A stretch of DNA of 64,000 nucleotides from the NCBI RefSeq assembly GCF_003545805.1, contig NZ_NMQR01000019.1, forward strand, positions 1 to 64,000. The letters are read 5' to 3'. The translations under genes were made by a program, and so were the position numbers. Below the pieces are notes generated by a model. It saw nothing but the letters and a program-made list of their open reading frames with translations. It did not search any database and was not told the DNA's origin. This DNA is from Photorhabdus sp. CRCIA-P01. Its GTDB lineage: Bacteria > Pseudomonadota > Gammaproteobacteria > Enterobacterales > Enterobacteriaceae. How positions within the stretch are numbered: position 1 is the first letter of the stretch; each line of letters begins with the position of its first letter. This document shows, in pieces, positions 38,743-48,900 of this stretch.

Positions 38743-38991
38743 GTCACTCCAAATTTTAATATTTTCTTTGTTTATACTTATCGTGCTTCAATAAGCATTA
38801 TTAAATCGGTGGTAGTTTATATCTGCTTATGCGCCTACTGAAGGCGCATAATTACTGAATTTAGAATCGGTCAAAATCTCCACCGGATTAATATTATCTA
38901 CTCTCAACGCTGGGAATAGAGCTGCTATAACAGATTGTAGAACTGACCATTTAATACACTATCCGTAACATGTACAAAGCTCTCAATGCCA
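38743..38991. other. Gap between L12 and L13 with hairpin and leftover coding-like sequence
   Basis: The part next to L12 is its ribosome site and half of the usual spacer. A perfect 9-bp inverted repeat TATGCGCCT/AGGCGCATA lies at 38828-38850. On the minus strand a frame of about 37 codons (VLQSVIAALFPALRVDNINP, ending APSVGA) leads into the hairpin; it has no start of its own and I do not recognise it. It may be the end of a deleted gene that once stood here. Confidence 0.45.
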
Positions 38992-39044
38992 TTAACTGAA
39001 TACACTATCCGTAATATGTACAAAGCTCTCAATGCCATTAAAAG
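38953..39044 (-). repeat. 46-bp tandem duplication at the L13 3' end
   Basis: Two copies (38953-38998 and 38999-39044) begin AATACACTATCCGTAA and differ at a few bases. The second copy is inside L13 and the junction creates the L13 stop codon. Before the duplication the frame would have continued past DSV into other sequence. Confidence 0.85.
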
Positions 39045-39507
39045 CTGGCACATCTTCCAGAGTGGTAATTACCATCGAGTAATGTCCGGGAGTGAACTGA
39101 AATATGTCAATAGTACGTACCGCCGTATCTATCTTTTTCTCTTTATAATGGACGGTATGCACCAGCGTTGCACCCACTGTGTTTATTTCCTCGTCAAAAA
39201 GAACTTTGCCGTCTTTAACCAGACGAAAAGTAATAGGTATGGCAACTCCATCAACATGAGCACGAAATAACTCAGATCGCCTTTCTTTTTCCTCCTGACT
39301 ATCCCCAATCGCAAATAACAGAGAAACCCGATATTCTCTAATCTTGCTGATTTCAAAATCAATTTTGATTGATTGACCAGACCGCGTTACATCAATCGGT
39401 TTATATATATCAATGGGCTTAGAACAGGCCATTAATAAGGTGCAACTCATGAAAATAATAATATTGCGCCAGTGTTTGAACCTTTCGTGTACCCGTAATA
39501 CTTTCAT
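38992..39507 (-). CDS. Array lipoprotein L13 (divergent, altered C-terminus)
   Basis: This first lipoprotein gene after hlyD is the most divergent copy. The 171-residue protein keeps lipobox LLMAC and IDIYKPIDVTRSGQSIKIDF, but has EYRVSLLFAIGDSQEEKERR and DTAVRTIDIFQFTPGHYSMV further on. Its end is VHITDSVFS instead of the PKI terminus shared by the other copies, caused by the local duplication. Divergence and position suggest it may be the oldest member or less affected by gene conversion. Confidence 0.8.
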   Translation of the reverse strand: MKVLRVHERFKHWRNIIIFMSCTLLMACSKPIDIYKPIDVTRSGQSIKIDFEISKIREYRVSLLFAIGDSQEEKERRSELFRAHVDGVAIPITFRLVKDGKVLFDEEINTVGATLVHTVHYKEKKIDTAVRTIDIFQFTPGHYSMVITTLEDVPAFNGIESFVHITDSVFS

Positions 39508-39636
39508 CAAGTCACTCCAAACAAAGTAAGACTGCGAAAAACCCTTTGACCATTAACAATAACTTATCTCAAACACGGAAAACGGTGAGTATAGCGAACC
39601 GGGTTCACAGAGCTGCCCCCACGAGCCGCCGTTCTC

Positions 39637-41052
39637 TTACCGTTCTCTCAGGCTTTCATCCAGATGCTGCTGCAATGGGCTTAAGAAGTAATCGATCACT
39701 CGACGTTGATCGGTTTTTATTTCTGCCGTGATCGACATGCCCGGAGACAGCGCGACTCGCTGACCATTGACCAGCACGTGATCAGACTTCAAGCGAATAC
39801 GGCTGCTATAGATAAGCCCACGTTTTTCATCCTCGATAGCGTCGTTCGATACGTTGAGCACTTCGCCGTCAACAGTGCCGTACTTGGTAAAAGTGAAGGT
39901 TTCCACTTTGACAGTGACCGGTTGACCAACGTGGACGAAACCCACATCCTTGTTTTCCAGCATGGCTTCCACTTCTACCGGTTGGTCTGCGGGAACAATA
40001 ACCATCAGCGGCTGTGCCGGTGTTACCACACCACCGACGGTATGGATAGCAAGTTGTTGAACTGTGCCAGCCACCGGGGCTTTGAGGCTGGTCAGGGTTT
40101 CATGGTAACGGGCCTTCGCCAGCTCCTGAACCAAGGTTGCTGCTTTTTTGTTGGCTTCCTGTTGCAGGTCGAGCATGGCGCGGCGATTTTGCGCAACAAC
40201 AGCCTCACGCCGACGTCGCGCTTCGTCCCGAGCGGCGGTGTGCTGCAAGACACTGGCCTGCTGTACGCTTAACTGGCGTTGCAGATCCAATCGCGTCTGC
40301 TCTTTTTCCAGATATGCATGCCGCGATACATACTGTTTTGTTAATAACCGTTGGTAATCCTCAGCCAATCGCGTAGCAATCGGTAACGTTTTTCGCAGGC
40401 TAGCCACCTGAGACTGGGCAGACTGAATTTCGGCGCTGCGTTGGAGGATTTCTGCGTCCACCAACTCTAGGTTGCTGCGGTATTCCTGGTATTGTCCTTG
40501 AAGCCAGCGCTGAGCACTGAGCACCTGCTCAGGGTTGGCGTTGGCAATCGTCCCTACCAGCGACGCCGGCGACTGTTGCTGATTGATAGCATCAAGCATA
40601 GCGGCACTCCGCGCACTGTCGATACGAGCAGCCAGCAGCTCACTCTGGACCCGGCTGACGTCGGCGCTCGCCGCCGTCGGGTCGAGTTCGACCAACAACT
40701 CGCCGACTTTCACCGTTTGACCGTCATTGACGTGGATCGCTCTGACCACCGCCGTTTCGCTGGATTGAATCAACTTGGTCTTGCCATTGGGAACGACCTT
40801 TCCCGGGGCAATAGCCACTACCTCGATTTTGCCAATGTAGGCCCAGAGCAACGCCAATACAGCGAAACCCATAATGCTCCAGGTGAAAATTCTCGGTGCT
40901 GGGTGAACCGGTGTTTCCTGCAACTCCAAAGCCGTCGGTAAAAACTGTAATTCATGAGCGAGTCGCGGCGACACGTCCATGCTTTTACGTTGGCGCCAAG
41001 ACTGACTCCACGCGTGACGATAACGCTGCAATAAAGAGAGGGTGGCGCTCAT
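39637..41052 (-). CDS. HlyD-family membrane fusion protein of the island exporter
   Basis: This 471-residue adaptor belongs to a type I secretion system. One membrane span is visible at about 55-75 (FTWSIMGFAVLALLWAYIG), then IEVVAIAPGKVVPNGKTKLI, the first lipoyl half (VKVGELLVELDP), a long coiled coil (about 110-310), the second half (LKAPVAGTVQQLAIHTVGG) and a C-terminal barrel ending LSPGMSITAEIKT. AAGGAAA precedes the ATG. It follows hlyB after 142 bases on the same strand. L13 begins about 130 bases downstream. Its likely cargo is the RTX protein, inferred from position. Confidence 0.92.
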   Translation of the reverse strand: MSATLSLLQRYRHAWSQSWRQRKSMDVSPRLAHELQFLPTALELQETPVHPAPRIFTWSIMGFAVLALLWAYIGKIEVVAIAPGKVVPNGKTKLIQSSETAVVRAIHVNDGQTVKVGELLVELDPTAASADVSRVQSELLAARIDSARSAAMLDAINQQQSPASLVGTIANANPEQVLSAQRWLQGQYQEYRSNLELVDAEILQRSAEIQSAQSQVASLRKTLPIATRLAEDYQRLLTKQYVSRHAYLEKEQTRLDLQRQLSVQQASVLQHTAARDEARRRREAVVAQNRRAMLDLQQEANKKAATLVQELAKARYHETLTSLKAPVAGTVQQLAIHTVGGVVTPAQPLMVIVPADQPVEVEAMLENKDVGFVHVGQPVTVKVETFTFTKYGTVDGEVLNVSNDAIEDEKRGLIYSSRIRLKSDHVLVNGQRVALSPGMSITAEIKTDQRRVIDYFLSPLQQHLDESLRER

Positions 41053-41106
41053 GCGAAATTATTTTCCTTGAATCGGAGTATATTTATCTTGATCACTTCT
41101 GCCTCT

Positions 41107-41163
41107 GACTGTGTTATTAGCCATTGATTGTGTTATTAACCGTTGATTGTGTTATTAGCCGTT
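41107..41163 (-). repeat. Three 19-bp tandem repeats between hlyB and hlyD genes
   Basis: Units GACTGTGTTATTAGCCATT, GATTGTGTTATTAACCGTT and GATTGTGTTATTAGCCGTT follow each other without gaps. They form a spacer between the transporter stop and the adaptor start. No protein frame uses them; a role is unknown. Confidence 0.85.
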
Positions 41164-41194
41164 TTCATCGCACTTTCCGGGAAATGGAAGCCTC

Positions 41195-43345
41195 TTAGCC
41201 TTGCTGCATTTGATACAACCGTGAATAGTGGCCGTCCTGACGCGCCAGTAACTCGGCGTGGGCCCCCTGTTCAACGATCTGCCCGCGATCCATCACAAGG
41301 ATACGATGCGCGTCGCGTACAGCGGACAACCGATGAGCGATAATGATGACCGTGCGCCCCTTGCAAATGCTTTGCATGTTCTGCTGCACCACTCGTTCAG
41401 ACTCGTAGTCCAGCGCACTGGTCGCCTCGTCGAAAATCAAAATGCGAGGATTGCCGATCAAAGCTCGGGCAATGGCTACCCGTTGCCGTTGACCGCCCGA
41501 AAGTGACGCTCCGTGCTCACCCACAATGGTGTCGTAACCTTCGGGCAGTTCAAGGATGAATTCATGGGCTCCAGCCATACGGGCGGCATGCATGACCACG
41601 TCGAGCGGCGCACCCGGATCGCTCAAGGCAATGTTTTCACGAATGCTGCGGTTGAATAGCATATTGTCCTGCAACACCACACCAATCTGCCGACGCAGCG
41701 AGGACACATCAGCCAATGCCAAGTCCATGCCATCGACCATGACCCGTCCACGCTCAGGAACATAAAGCCGCTGCAACAAGCGGGTCAGGGTGCTTTTACC
41801 GGAACCGGAGCGGCCCACCACACCAATGATTTCTCCCGCGCCAATGGCCAAGTTGATTCCGCGCAACACCTCAGAACCATCAGCCCGATAACGAAAATGC
41901 ACCTGTTCGAACTCTATCCGCCCCTTGAGCGGCGGTACCGTGCTACGTGTAGCCTGAGACAATTCAGTACGGGAATTAAGGATGTCTCCCAGACGCTGCA
42001 CTGAGACCCCAGTCTGCTGGAAGCTGGTCCACAGTTGCGCCAGACGCATGATAGGGCCGCTGACACGACCGGCCAGCATATTGAATGCGATCAATTCCCC
42101 CACCGATAGCTGCCCCTCTATCACGAGACGCGCACCGAGCCAGAGTGTGGCGACCGTCACTAACTTGCCAATAAGCGAGACGCTTTCATTGGCGATAGTG
42201 GATAAGGTCTGTGTTTTGAAACCTGCGGCAACATAAGCCGCCAGTTGGTTGTCCCACTTGCGGATGGCCTGCGGTTCAACCGCCATTGATTTTAGGGTAT
42301 CGATGCCATTTACCGTTTCGACAAGGAATGCCTGATTCTCGGCGTTACGTGTGAAGCTATCCTGTAATCGCTTACGCAAGAGAGGTGTAACCACCCCCGA
42401 AACGAGTGCATAGAGCGGCAATGATAACACCACAACGAGGGTCAACCAGCCGCTGTAATAGAACATCACAAGGATGAACACTAGAGAAAAAAGCACGTCG
42501 AGCATCAGGGTAATGGCGTTGCCAGTGAGGAAGCTGCGGATGTTTTCCAGTTCGCGTACACGCGCCACAGAATCACCGACTCTCCTGGCCTGGAAGTAAG
42601 CCAGCGGCAGATTAATCAAGTGCCGAAACAGATTCGATCCCAACTCCACATCAATACGGCTGGTCGTATGGGTAAACACGTAGCTACGCAGACCGCTCAG
42701 GGCCGACTCGAACAGCATGATACCCAGCAATCCCGTCGCGATAACATCCAGTGTGGTTAGGCCGTGGTGCACCAGTACTTTGTCCATGACCACCTGAAAG
42801 AACAACGGAGTCACCAGAGCAAATAGCTGCAAGGCAAAAGACCCCAGCAAAACTTCACCCAACAACTTGCGGTATTTGACGATAGCCGGGATAAACCAAG
42901 TGAAGTCAAAGCGTGAAGTCTCGCCGGACAGACTGTTACTGGAACGCACCAGCACCAGTTGCCCTGTCCAACGCTGCTCAAGCCCCTCGAAGCTGATAAC
43001 TTCTGGGCGCGCCGAACGTGGGTCCTGAATCAGAGCCTGTTCTTTATCCAGCTTAGCCAAAATAAAAAACTTCCCATCTTTGTCAATGGCAATGGCGGGC
43101 AATGGAGTATGTTCAAGTCTGGCAAGTGTTGTGTGTACAGCCTTGGCTTTCAGCCCTGAATGACGAGCAGCCAGCAGCAGCTCCTTCAAGGTAAGACCTT
43201 GGTTGGAAGTAGAAAATTCGTGTGAAAGTTGTTCAATCGATATAGCTATGTTGTGAAACCTGGCCAACATGGCCAAGCAAATCAGGCCGGTATCCAGCTC
43301 CGGGGAAGAGTGGGGTGACTCAGTACTCATTTCATTATCTTGCAT
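41195..43345 (-). CDS. HlyB-type type I secretion ABC transporter with C39-like domain
   Basis: The 716-residue transporter has an N-terminal C39-like domain (about 15-135) in which the peptidase cysteine is replaced (LDTGLICLAM, Thr where peptidases have Cys), so it binds cargo but does not cleave it. Six membrane helices follow (about 150-430) and then the ATPase: GRSGSGKST Walker A near 505, LSGGQRQRVAIARAL near 610 and ILIFDEATSAL. It is of the HlyB/LapB class, distinct from PrtB. It is the first gene of the minus-strand island cluster, so the main promoter should lie in the AT-rich region to its right. ATG at 43345 or at a second Met five codons later. Confidence 0.93.
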   Translation of the reverse strand: MQDNEMSTESPHSSPELDTGLICLAMLARFHNIAISIEQLSHEFSTSNQGLTLKELLLAARHSGLKAKAVHTTLARLEHTPLPAIAIDKDGKFFILAKLDKEQALIQDPRSARPEVISFEGLEQRWTGQLVLVRSSNSLSGETSRFDFTWFIPAIVKYRKLLGEVLLGSFALQLFALVTPLFFQVVMDKVLVHHGLTTLDVIATGLLGIMLFESALSGLRSYVFTHTTSRIDVELGSNLFRHLINLPLAYFQARRVGDSVARVRELENIRSFLTGNAITLMLDVLFSLVFILVMFYYSGWLTLVVVLSLPLYALVSGVVTPLLRKRLQDSFTRNAENQAFLVETVNGIDTLKSMAVEPQAIRKWDNQLAAYVAAGFKTQTLSTIANESVSLIGKLVTVATLWLGARLVIEGQLSVGELIAFNMLAGRVSGPIMRLAQLWTSFQQTGVSVQRLGDILNSRTELSQATRSTVPPLKGRIEFEQVHFRYRADGSEVLRGINLAIGAGEIIGVVGRSGSGKSTLTRLLQRLYVPERGRVMVDGMDLALADVSSLRRQIGVVLQDNMLFNRSIRENIALSDPGAPLDVVMHAARMAGAHEFILELPEGYDTIVGEHGASLSGGQRQRVAIARALIGNPRILIFDEATSALDYESERVVQQNMQSICKGRTVIIIAHRLSAVRDAHRILVMDRGQIVEQGAHAELLARQDGHYSRLYQMQQG

Positions 43346-44059
43346 CAGACAACTTAATCCTTAAATCAAAAATCTGGATATTCATCTCACCCCTAGCAAG
43401 CTATCCAGACATATCCGTAATCCGTTTAGTAAACAAATCACAATTCATATAATTAGGCGTTTATATCATCAAATAATAATAAATTTCATTTAATATATTC
43501 ACAAACTGTGACATTAACCACACAATAATATTAAAATTTATTAAATTTATAATTTTGTTGTTTACATTGATAACAAAATATAAACATCAACAATTTGATT
43601 CAGTAATTGTAACGACTCTTGAATCGGTGAAATTAAGATATCGATCAGTATATAGCCATCACGATGAAACTACTCGGTATTGCTGACTGAACGATTACGA
43701 CTCACAATCAATCAACATGAAGGACTAAGAAAAGATATTTCAATTGGAAAATAACCAAAATTTGGCATAGGTAGGTTTAAGATACATTTATCTTGAATAG
43801 GTCAATATAATCGCTAGATCACTGCACAAGAATTTTTCAATCACCCAATTGAGAACTTTTTACAAAAACAAAAGACATGTTTACCGAAGTCAGTACGGCA
43901 AATCAGGAAGTTCATTAAAGGTATTAATGACCTGCTTGTCGGGCTTAAAAATTCCAATCCAAAAATTGCACGAATAACGTTCAAAAAACGTCAGATAAGA
44001 TATGACCACATCATTAATATATAAATTTTTTTGCACAAGCCCGTCTATCAGAGCAAGCA
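43346..44059. other. AT-rich region upstream of the island transporter, no gene seen
   Basis: Over 700 bases with long A/T tracts and no coding frame I can support. It separates the start of the island cluster from the end of recD. It probably contains the promoter for the hlyB-hlyD-lipoprotein-RTX transcript near 43.4-43.6 kb and the recD transcript end near 44.0 kb. The composition suggests H-NS binding; that is inference. Confidence 0.55.
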
Positions 44060-45913
44060 CTAATCCGCCTGTAAGCTAAGCCGCTCTGCTAACCCGCTTC
44101 GCCTTTGAGTTGGCGTCTGAATTGCCTGACGCAATACCGCTTCATGTGCATAAAGAGTCAGTTTTTCTCTGGCACGGGTTATCGCTGTGTAGACCAATTC
44201 ACGGCTAACAACCGGTACAAACTGCGTTGGCAATACCAAAGCTGTATGGTCAAATTCTGATCCCTGCGATTTGTGTACGGTCATCACATACGCCGTTTCA
44301 TGTTGTGGTAAACGACTTGGCTGGATTCCTTTAATCTCCCCATCAGGCAACTGAAAATAAGCACGCAGTTCATTATTTTCGTCTCTGAGCATAATACCGA
44401 TATCACCATTAAACAGACCTAGCGTGCTGTCATTACGCGATATCATGATGGGTCGACCTGCATAACCACGGCTGAAAATCCCGACTGGGCGACGAATAAG
44501 CCCCTGACGATGTAATAGCTGTTCTATGCGCTCATTAAGCCCACTGACACCAAACGGCCCTTCTCTAAGTGCACACAACAAACGATATCGGTTAAATTCA
44601 TCTAAAATCGCTTTGGCCGGTGCCTGCTTTGTTACCAGTTGCAAATAAGCGTGATAACCCGATACCGTTTCTGCTAGCAATCGCTGATAATCTTCATCGT
44701 CAGACAACGGGTAAAAGCTGATATCCTTCAACGGTTGCTGCAAAATAGAGAGCGCTTGCCGACTCTTCCCTTGATTAACTGCCATAGCCAACTGACCAAT
44801 GCCAGAATCTACATTAAAACGGTAACTTTTGCGTAAAAGACACAAACGATCACGAACCTCTGGGATATCTTGCTGCTCACCTGCAACTAACTGGTATCCA
44901 GTCAACCGACTTAACTGCTGTGCCCTCGCTACGCTGTATCCCAGTTCAGCAAAACGGCAAATATCACCCAACACCGCGCCTGCTTCCACTGACGCCAATT
45001 GATCACGGTCACCAAGCAGAACAATTTTCGCTTTCGGTGGTAATGCATCAATCAACCTGGCCATCATGGGTAAATCCACCATTGACGCTTCATCCACCAC
45101 CAGCACATCCAAACTCAGTGGATTATCTCGATCATAACGTAATCGCTGGCTATCAGGCTGTGCTCCTAGCAAGCGATGAATCGTCTGCGCTTGATCTGGC
45201 ATGTATGCAAACTGTTTCTCCGTCAGAGGCAATTTTCTGACCGCACTGTTAAGAGATTCGGTCAATCTCGCAGCCGCCTTTCCGGTCGGAGCCGCCAGTT
45301 GAATAACCCGCTTTTTATCAGGTTCAAGTTTAATTAAGGCTGCCAACAACTTAGCAACGGTGGTAGTTTTCCCGGTTCCCGGTCCACCAGAGATAACCGA
45401 AATTCTGCTAGTTACCGCAACAGCCGCCGCCACTTTTTGCCAGTCCACCGCCTCTTCAGATAGTACGAATAATTCATCCAGAATGGCTTTCAGTTGCTGT
45501 TCCTGAATATGATCGGTTGGTTGATTGCCTGAAAAGAAAGCCGCCACCTGACACTCACTTTGCCACATTCTCTGCAAATAGAGTCGGTCATGGGAAAGCA
45601 CAACCGGCGTTGGTTGAAGTCCATCACTAACAGCAGCACAATTTTCCAGCGCTATCAGCAAACTCTGTTCATCAGGTTTTCCCGCAACCTGCCATAACTG
45701 TTCGGCAAATTCACGATGTCGCCCATCAAAAAAATATTCAGGCATTATCCGATTAACCGGCAGGCAAACATGCCCGGTACCCGTTTCAGCGCTTAACAGC
45801 GCCATCACCAATAACAAAACAGGATCTTTATCTTCAATCAATGCATGAGCAAACTGTAAATCCAATGAACGCAAAAGCCTGAGGTTTACTGCCTGTTGTA
45901 ATAACGAAATCAT
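44060..45913 (-). CDS. recD: Exonuclease V alpha subunit RecD
   Basis: RecD is the fast 5'-3' helicase of RecBCD. The 617-residue protein (E. coli 608) has Walker A ISGGPGTGKTTTVAKLLAAL near 175-194, DEASMVDLPMM near 275, LLGDRDQLASVEAG near 300, and the C-terminal UvrD-like motif AYVMTVHKSQGSEFD near 545. Its ATG overlaps the recB stop as TAATG, giving tight coupling. In E. coli argA lies next; here about 20 kb of island is between them. Confidence 0.95.
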   Translation of the reverse strand: MISLLQQAVNLRLLRSLDLQFAHALIEDKDPVLLLVMALLSAETGTGHVCLPVNRIMPEYFFDGRHREFAEQLWQVAGKPDEQSLLIALENCAAVSDGLQPTPVVLSHDRLYLQRMWQSECQVAAFFSGNQPTDHIQEQQLKAILDELFVLSEEAVDWQKVAAAVAVTSRISVISGGPGTGKTTTVAKLLAALIKLEPDKKRVIQLAAPTGKAAARLTESLNSAVRKLPLTEKQFAYMPDQAQTIHRLLGAQPDSQRLRYDRDNPLSLDVLVVDEASMVDLPMMARLIDALPPKAKIVLLGDRDQLASVEAGAVLGDICRFAELGYSVARAQQLSRLTGYQLVAGEQQDIPEVRDRLCLLRKSYRFNVDSGIGQLAMAVNQGKSRQALSILQQPLKDISFYPLSDDEDYQRLLAETVSGYHAYLQLVTKQAPAKAILDEFNRYRLLCALREGPFGVSGLNERIEQLLHRQGLIRRPVGIFSRGYAGRPIMISRNDSTLGLFNGDIGIMLRDENNELRAYFQLPDGEIKGIQPSRLPQHETAYVMTVHKSQGSEFDHTALVLPTQFVPVVSRELVYTAITRAREKLTLYAHEAVLRQAIQTPTQRRSGLAERLSLQAD

Positions 45914-48900
45914 TAATTTTTCTCTTTTTCAGACTGTTCATTACCACTGAAAAACATATCCAAAGCATCAACAAATTCAGCCGATGGCCGACAACTGAAA
46001 ATACCATTCCCCGGTTGTTGTTTATCTATCCCCCTCAGAAACAGATAAATCACGCCGCCGAAATGTTGTTGGTAATCATAATTAACTAACCTGTGACGCA
46101 AGTAGCGATGCAGCGCCAGTGTATAAAGCTGATATTGCAGATCATAGCGATGCTCAATCATGGCGGTTTCCATTGCCTGATGGGTATAAGCCTGACTCTC
46201 CGCTCCCAACCAGTTTGATTTGTAATCCAGCACGTAGAACCTGCCTTGCCAACAGAAAACCAAATCAATAAACCCTTTCAGCATCCCTTTCACCTGCTGA
46301 AATTCCAGTTGGGGACAACAAGCGGAAACCGGGTCATAACGACGCATTACCGTATCCAATTCCTGAGATCGCAAAAGTTGCTCAACCGGCAGATAAAATT
46401 GCATTTCATTCTGTTGATGATGCAGTGGAATTTTTGCAAGTTGCAGACCTTCATCATTCAATGGAATGGTAAAAATATCGGCCATCCATTGCTGTAATAT
46501 CCCACCCCAGCATTCATCAAATCCGGCTGATTGCAGTTGTTCTGCCAACCAGTTCTCATCGGGTAATTGGCTGAAATTAAGTTCTTCCAAAATAGCGTGT
46601 AAAAAAGTCCCTGCGGAGGCTCCTCGTGGGAATGTATGGGGCGTCATTTCAGGTTGTTCCACTGACTGCTTTTCACCACTGGCATCAATATCAAGTTTTG
46701 GCGCAATAGACTGAACAATCACGTCAATAGATTCTTCTCCAGCAAAATAAGCCGCAGCACTGCCACGATGAACCACCGAGTTTCGTAAACCAGAATAACT
46801 GGTAATACGCCAATCATCCTGAACTCTGCGTTTAAATTGCCTAGCCGAAAGTACCAAATCATTTTTACTTTGCGATTGCCAAGGATGATCGTCAGTATCA
46901 TTAATTAACGATACAACAATGCCATCCCCGCTTAATTCTTTAAGTGATGTTGCCAGAAAATTAGCATCCCCTTTCACTCCCTTTTGCAACAGATAGCCCA
47001 GAGCACACTGATGCAGATCAGTATCCCCGACCTTTTTCTTATTGCCTTTTATCAGCGGAGCCACACCGACACTGCAATGGTAAACAGAACGCGTCAATGC
47101 GACATAGAGTAAACGCAAATCCTCCGCCAATCGCTCTTGTTCCGCCAGCTCAATCGTCTCGTCATCAGGAAAGATATCAAGGCAAGCATTAAAGCTTGTA
47201 CGATCATGATATATCGCCCGCTTCTGCTCCCTGAAATTACAGATAAATGGCAACCATACCAGCGGATATTCCAGTCCTTTAGATTTATGGATAGTACAAA
47301 TTTGTACCAAATGACGATCGCTTTCCAGCCGCATCTGCTGATTTTCAGATTGTGGATCAGGATGAGAGATCTGCTGAGCCAACCAGCGGGTGACTGCATG
47401 TTCACTGTCAAGTTGTAAAGATATCTCCTGCAACAGCTCACCAATATGCATCACATCCGTCAAACGCCGTTCACCGTCATAACTGGCAAGCAAATTCTCA
47501 GCAATATGATGGTTGGCGATTACCGCTCGTAACATAGGTAACACACCACGGCGTTGCCACAGACGAAAGTAGCCATCAAATTCATCAACTAACTGGTCCC
47601 ATGCTTTCTCATCATGATTTAGTTTGTCTATCTGTCGAGCGGTCAAGCCAAATAAACCACTGGCAAGCGCACTTCTCAAGACTCGTTCTTTCTCTGGTGA
47701 TAACACCGCTTGCAACAGCCAGAGAATATCCTTGGCTTCCGCAGTATCAAATACACTTTCTCGGTTAGAAAGAAATACGGAAGGGATAGATAACAGATTA
47801 AGTGCATTACGGATCAGTATGGCTTCCTTTCTGCTACGCACCAGAACCGTAATGTCAGCCGCCGTCACAGGCCGAACTTCCTCACTTTTATGTAACAAAG
47901 CCCGCCCTTCGCTCCCCGCCTGCAACCAATCACGAATTTGCGCGGCACAGAGCCGTGACATCGTTTGCTCATAATCTCCGGTGGAAACCCCTTCTCCTGA
48001 TTGTAACCAGAAATTCAATGCGGCCTGTTCTTCACCATAATAACTAAAAGAGAGTTCCCGGTTTTTCTCTGCCGCAGAAACCTCGATAAAAGGGATTTGC
48101 TCAAACAAAAATGGATTTTCTGAACGCATAAACAGTTTGTTTACTGCCTGTACCATTGAGTAGGCAGAGCGCCAGTTTGTTTCCAGAGTATAGTGAGCAC
48201 TTACCTGAGAACGGGCACGAATATAAGTGAAAATATCTGCGCCCCGAAATGCATAAATAGCTTGTTTAGGATCGCCGATAAACAGCAATCCATTTTCAGG
48301 CTGACTGCCATAGATGGTATGAAAAATCCGATATTGCTGTGGGTCGGTATCCTGAAATTCGTCAATCAAAGCAACCGGATAGCGCCGACGGACAGTTTCA
48401 GCAAGCAAATCACTGCCTGGGCCTTTCAGAGCATCATCAAGACGGGTAAGTAAATCATCAAACCCCATCTGACCACGTGTTAACTTTTCCTGACGGATTG
48501 ATTGGCGAATCTCAATAATAGCCCTGGAGATAATCAAATCACGTAAAGTAAGTGGTTGCTGATACAAATCATCTATCGCCACAAAAAGTGAATGTTCAGG
48601 TACCTCACCTTTCTTTGTCTTTTCTGCCAATACTGACTGCCGGAATTTCTCCAGTGCTTTTGGCAACTGATAATCCTCTGTAGGCGCCTGGGCCCAATCC
48701 ATGACACTATTCAGCCAATTTGGTAAGTGCTTACTACTGTAACTTCTTTTATCTACGCCAGAGCCCGCAATTAAATCGTGCAACTCTCCGGCAACTTCAT
48801 TCCACTGGTATTTAACATCGCTGATCAACTGGGTAATTTTTTCATGGCGACTTAACAACGTTTCATCACTGTCCGGCGCATTAACCATATATGGCATATC

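Noticed and set aside
39706-40941. Plus-strand open frames of 149-188 codons opposite the hlyD-type gene
   Set aside because: They lie fully inside the well-supported minus-strand adaptor gene and show no recognisable domains or start signals.
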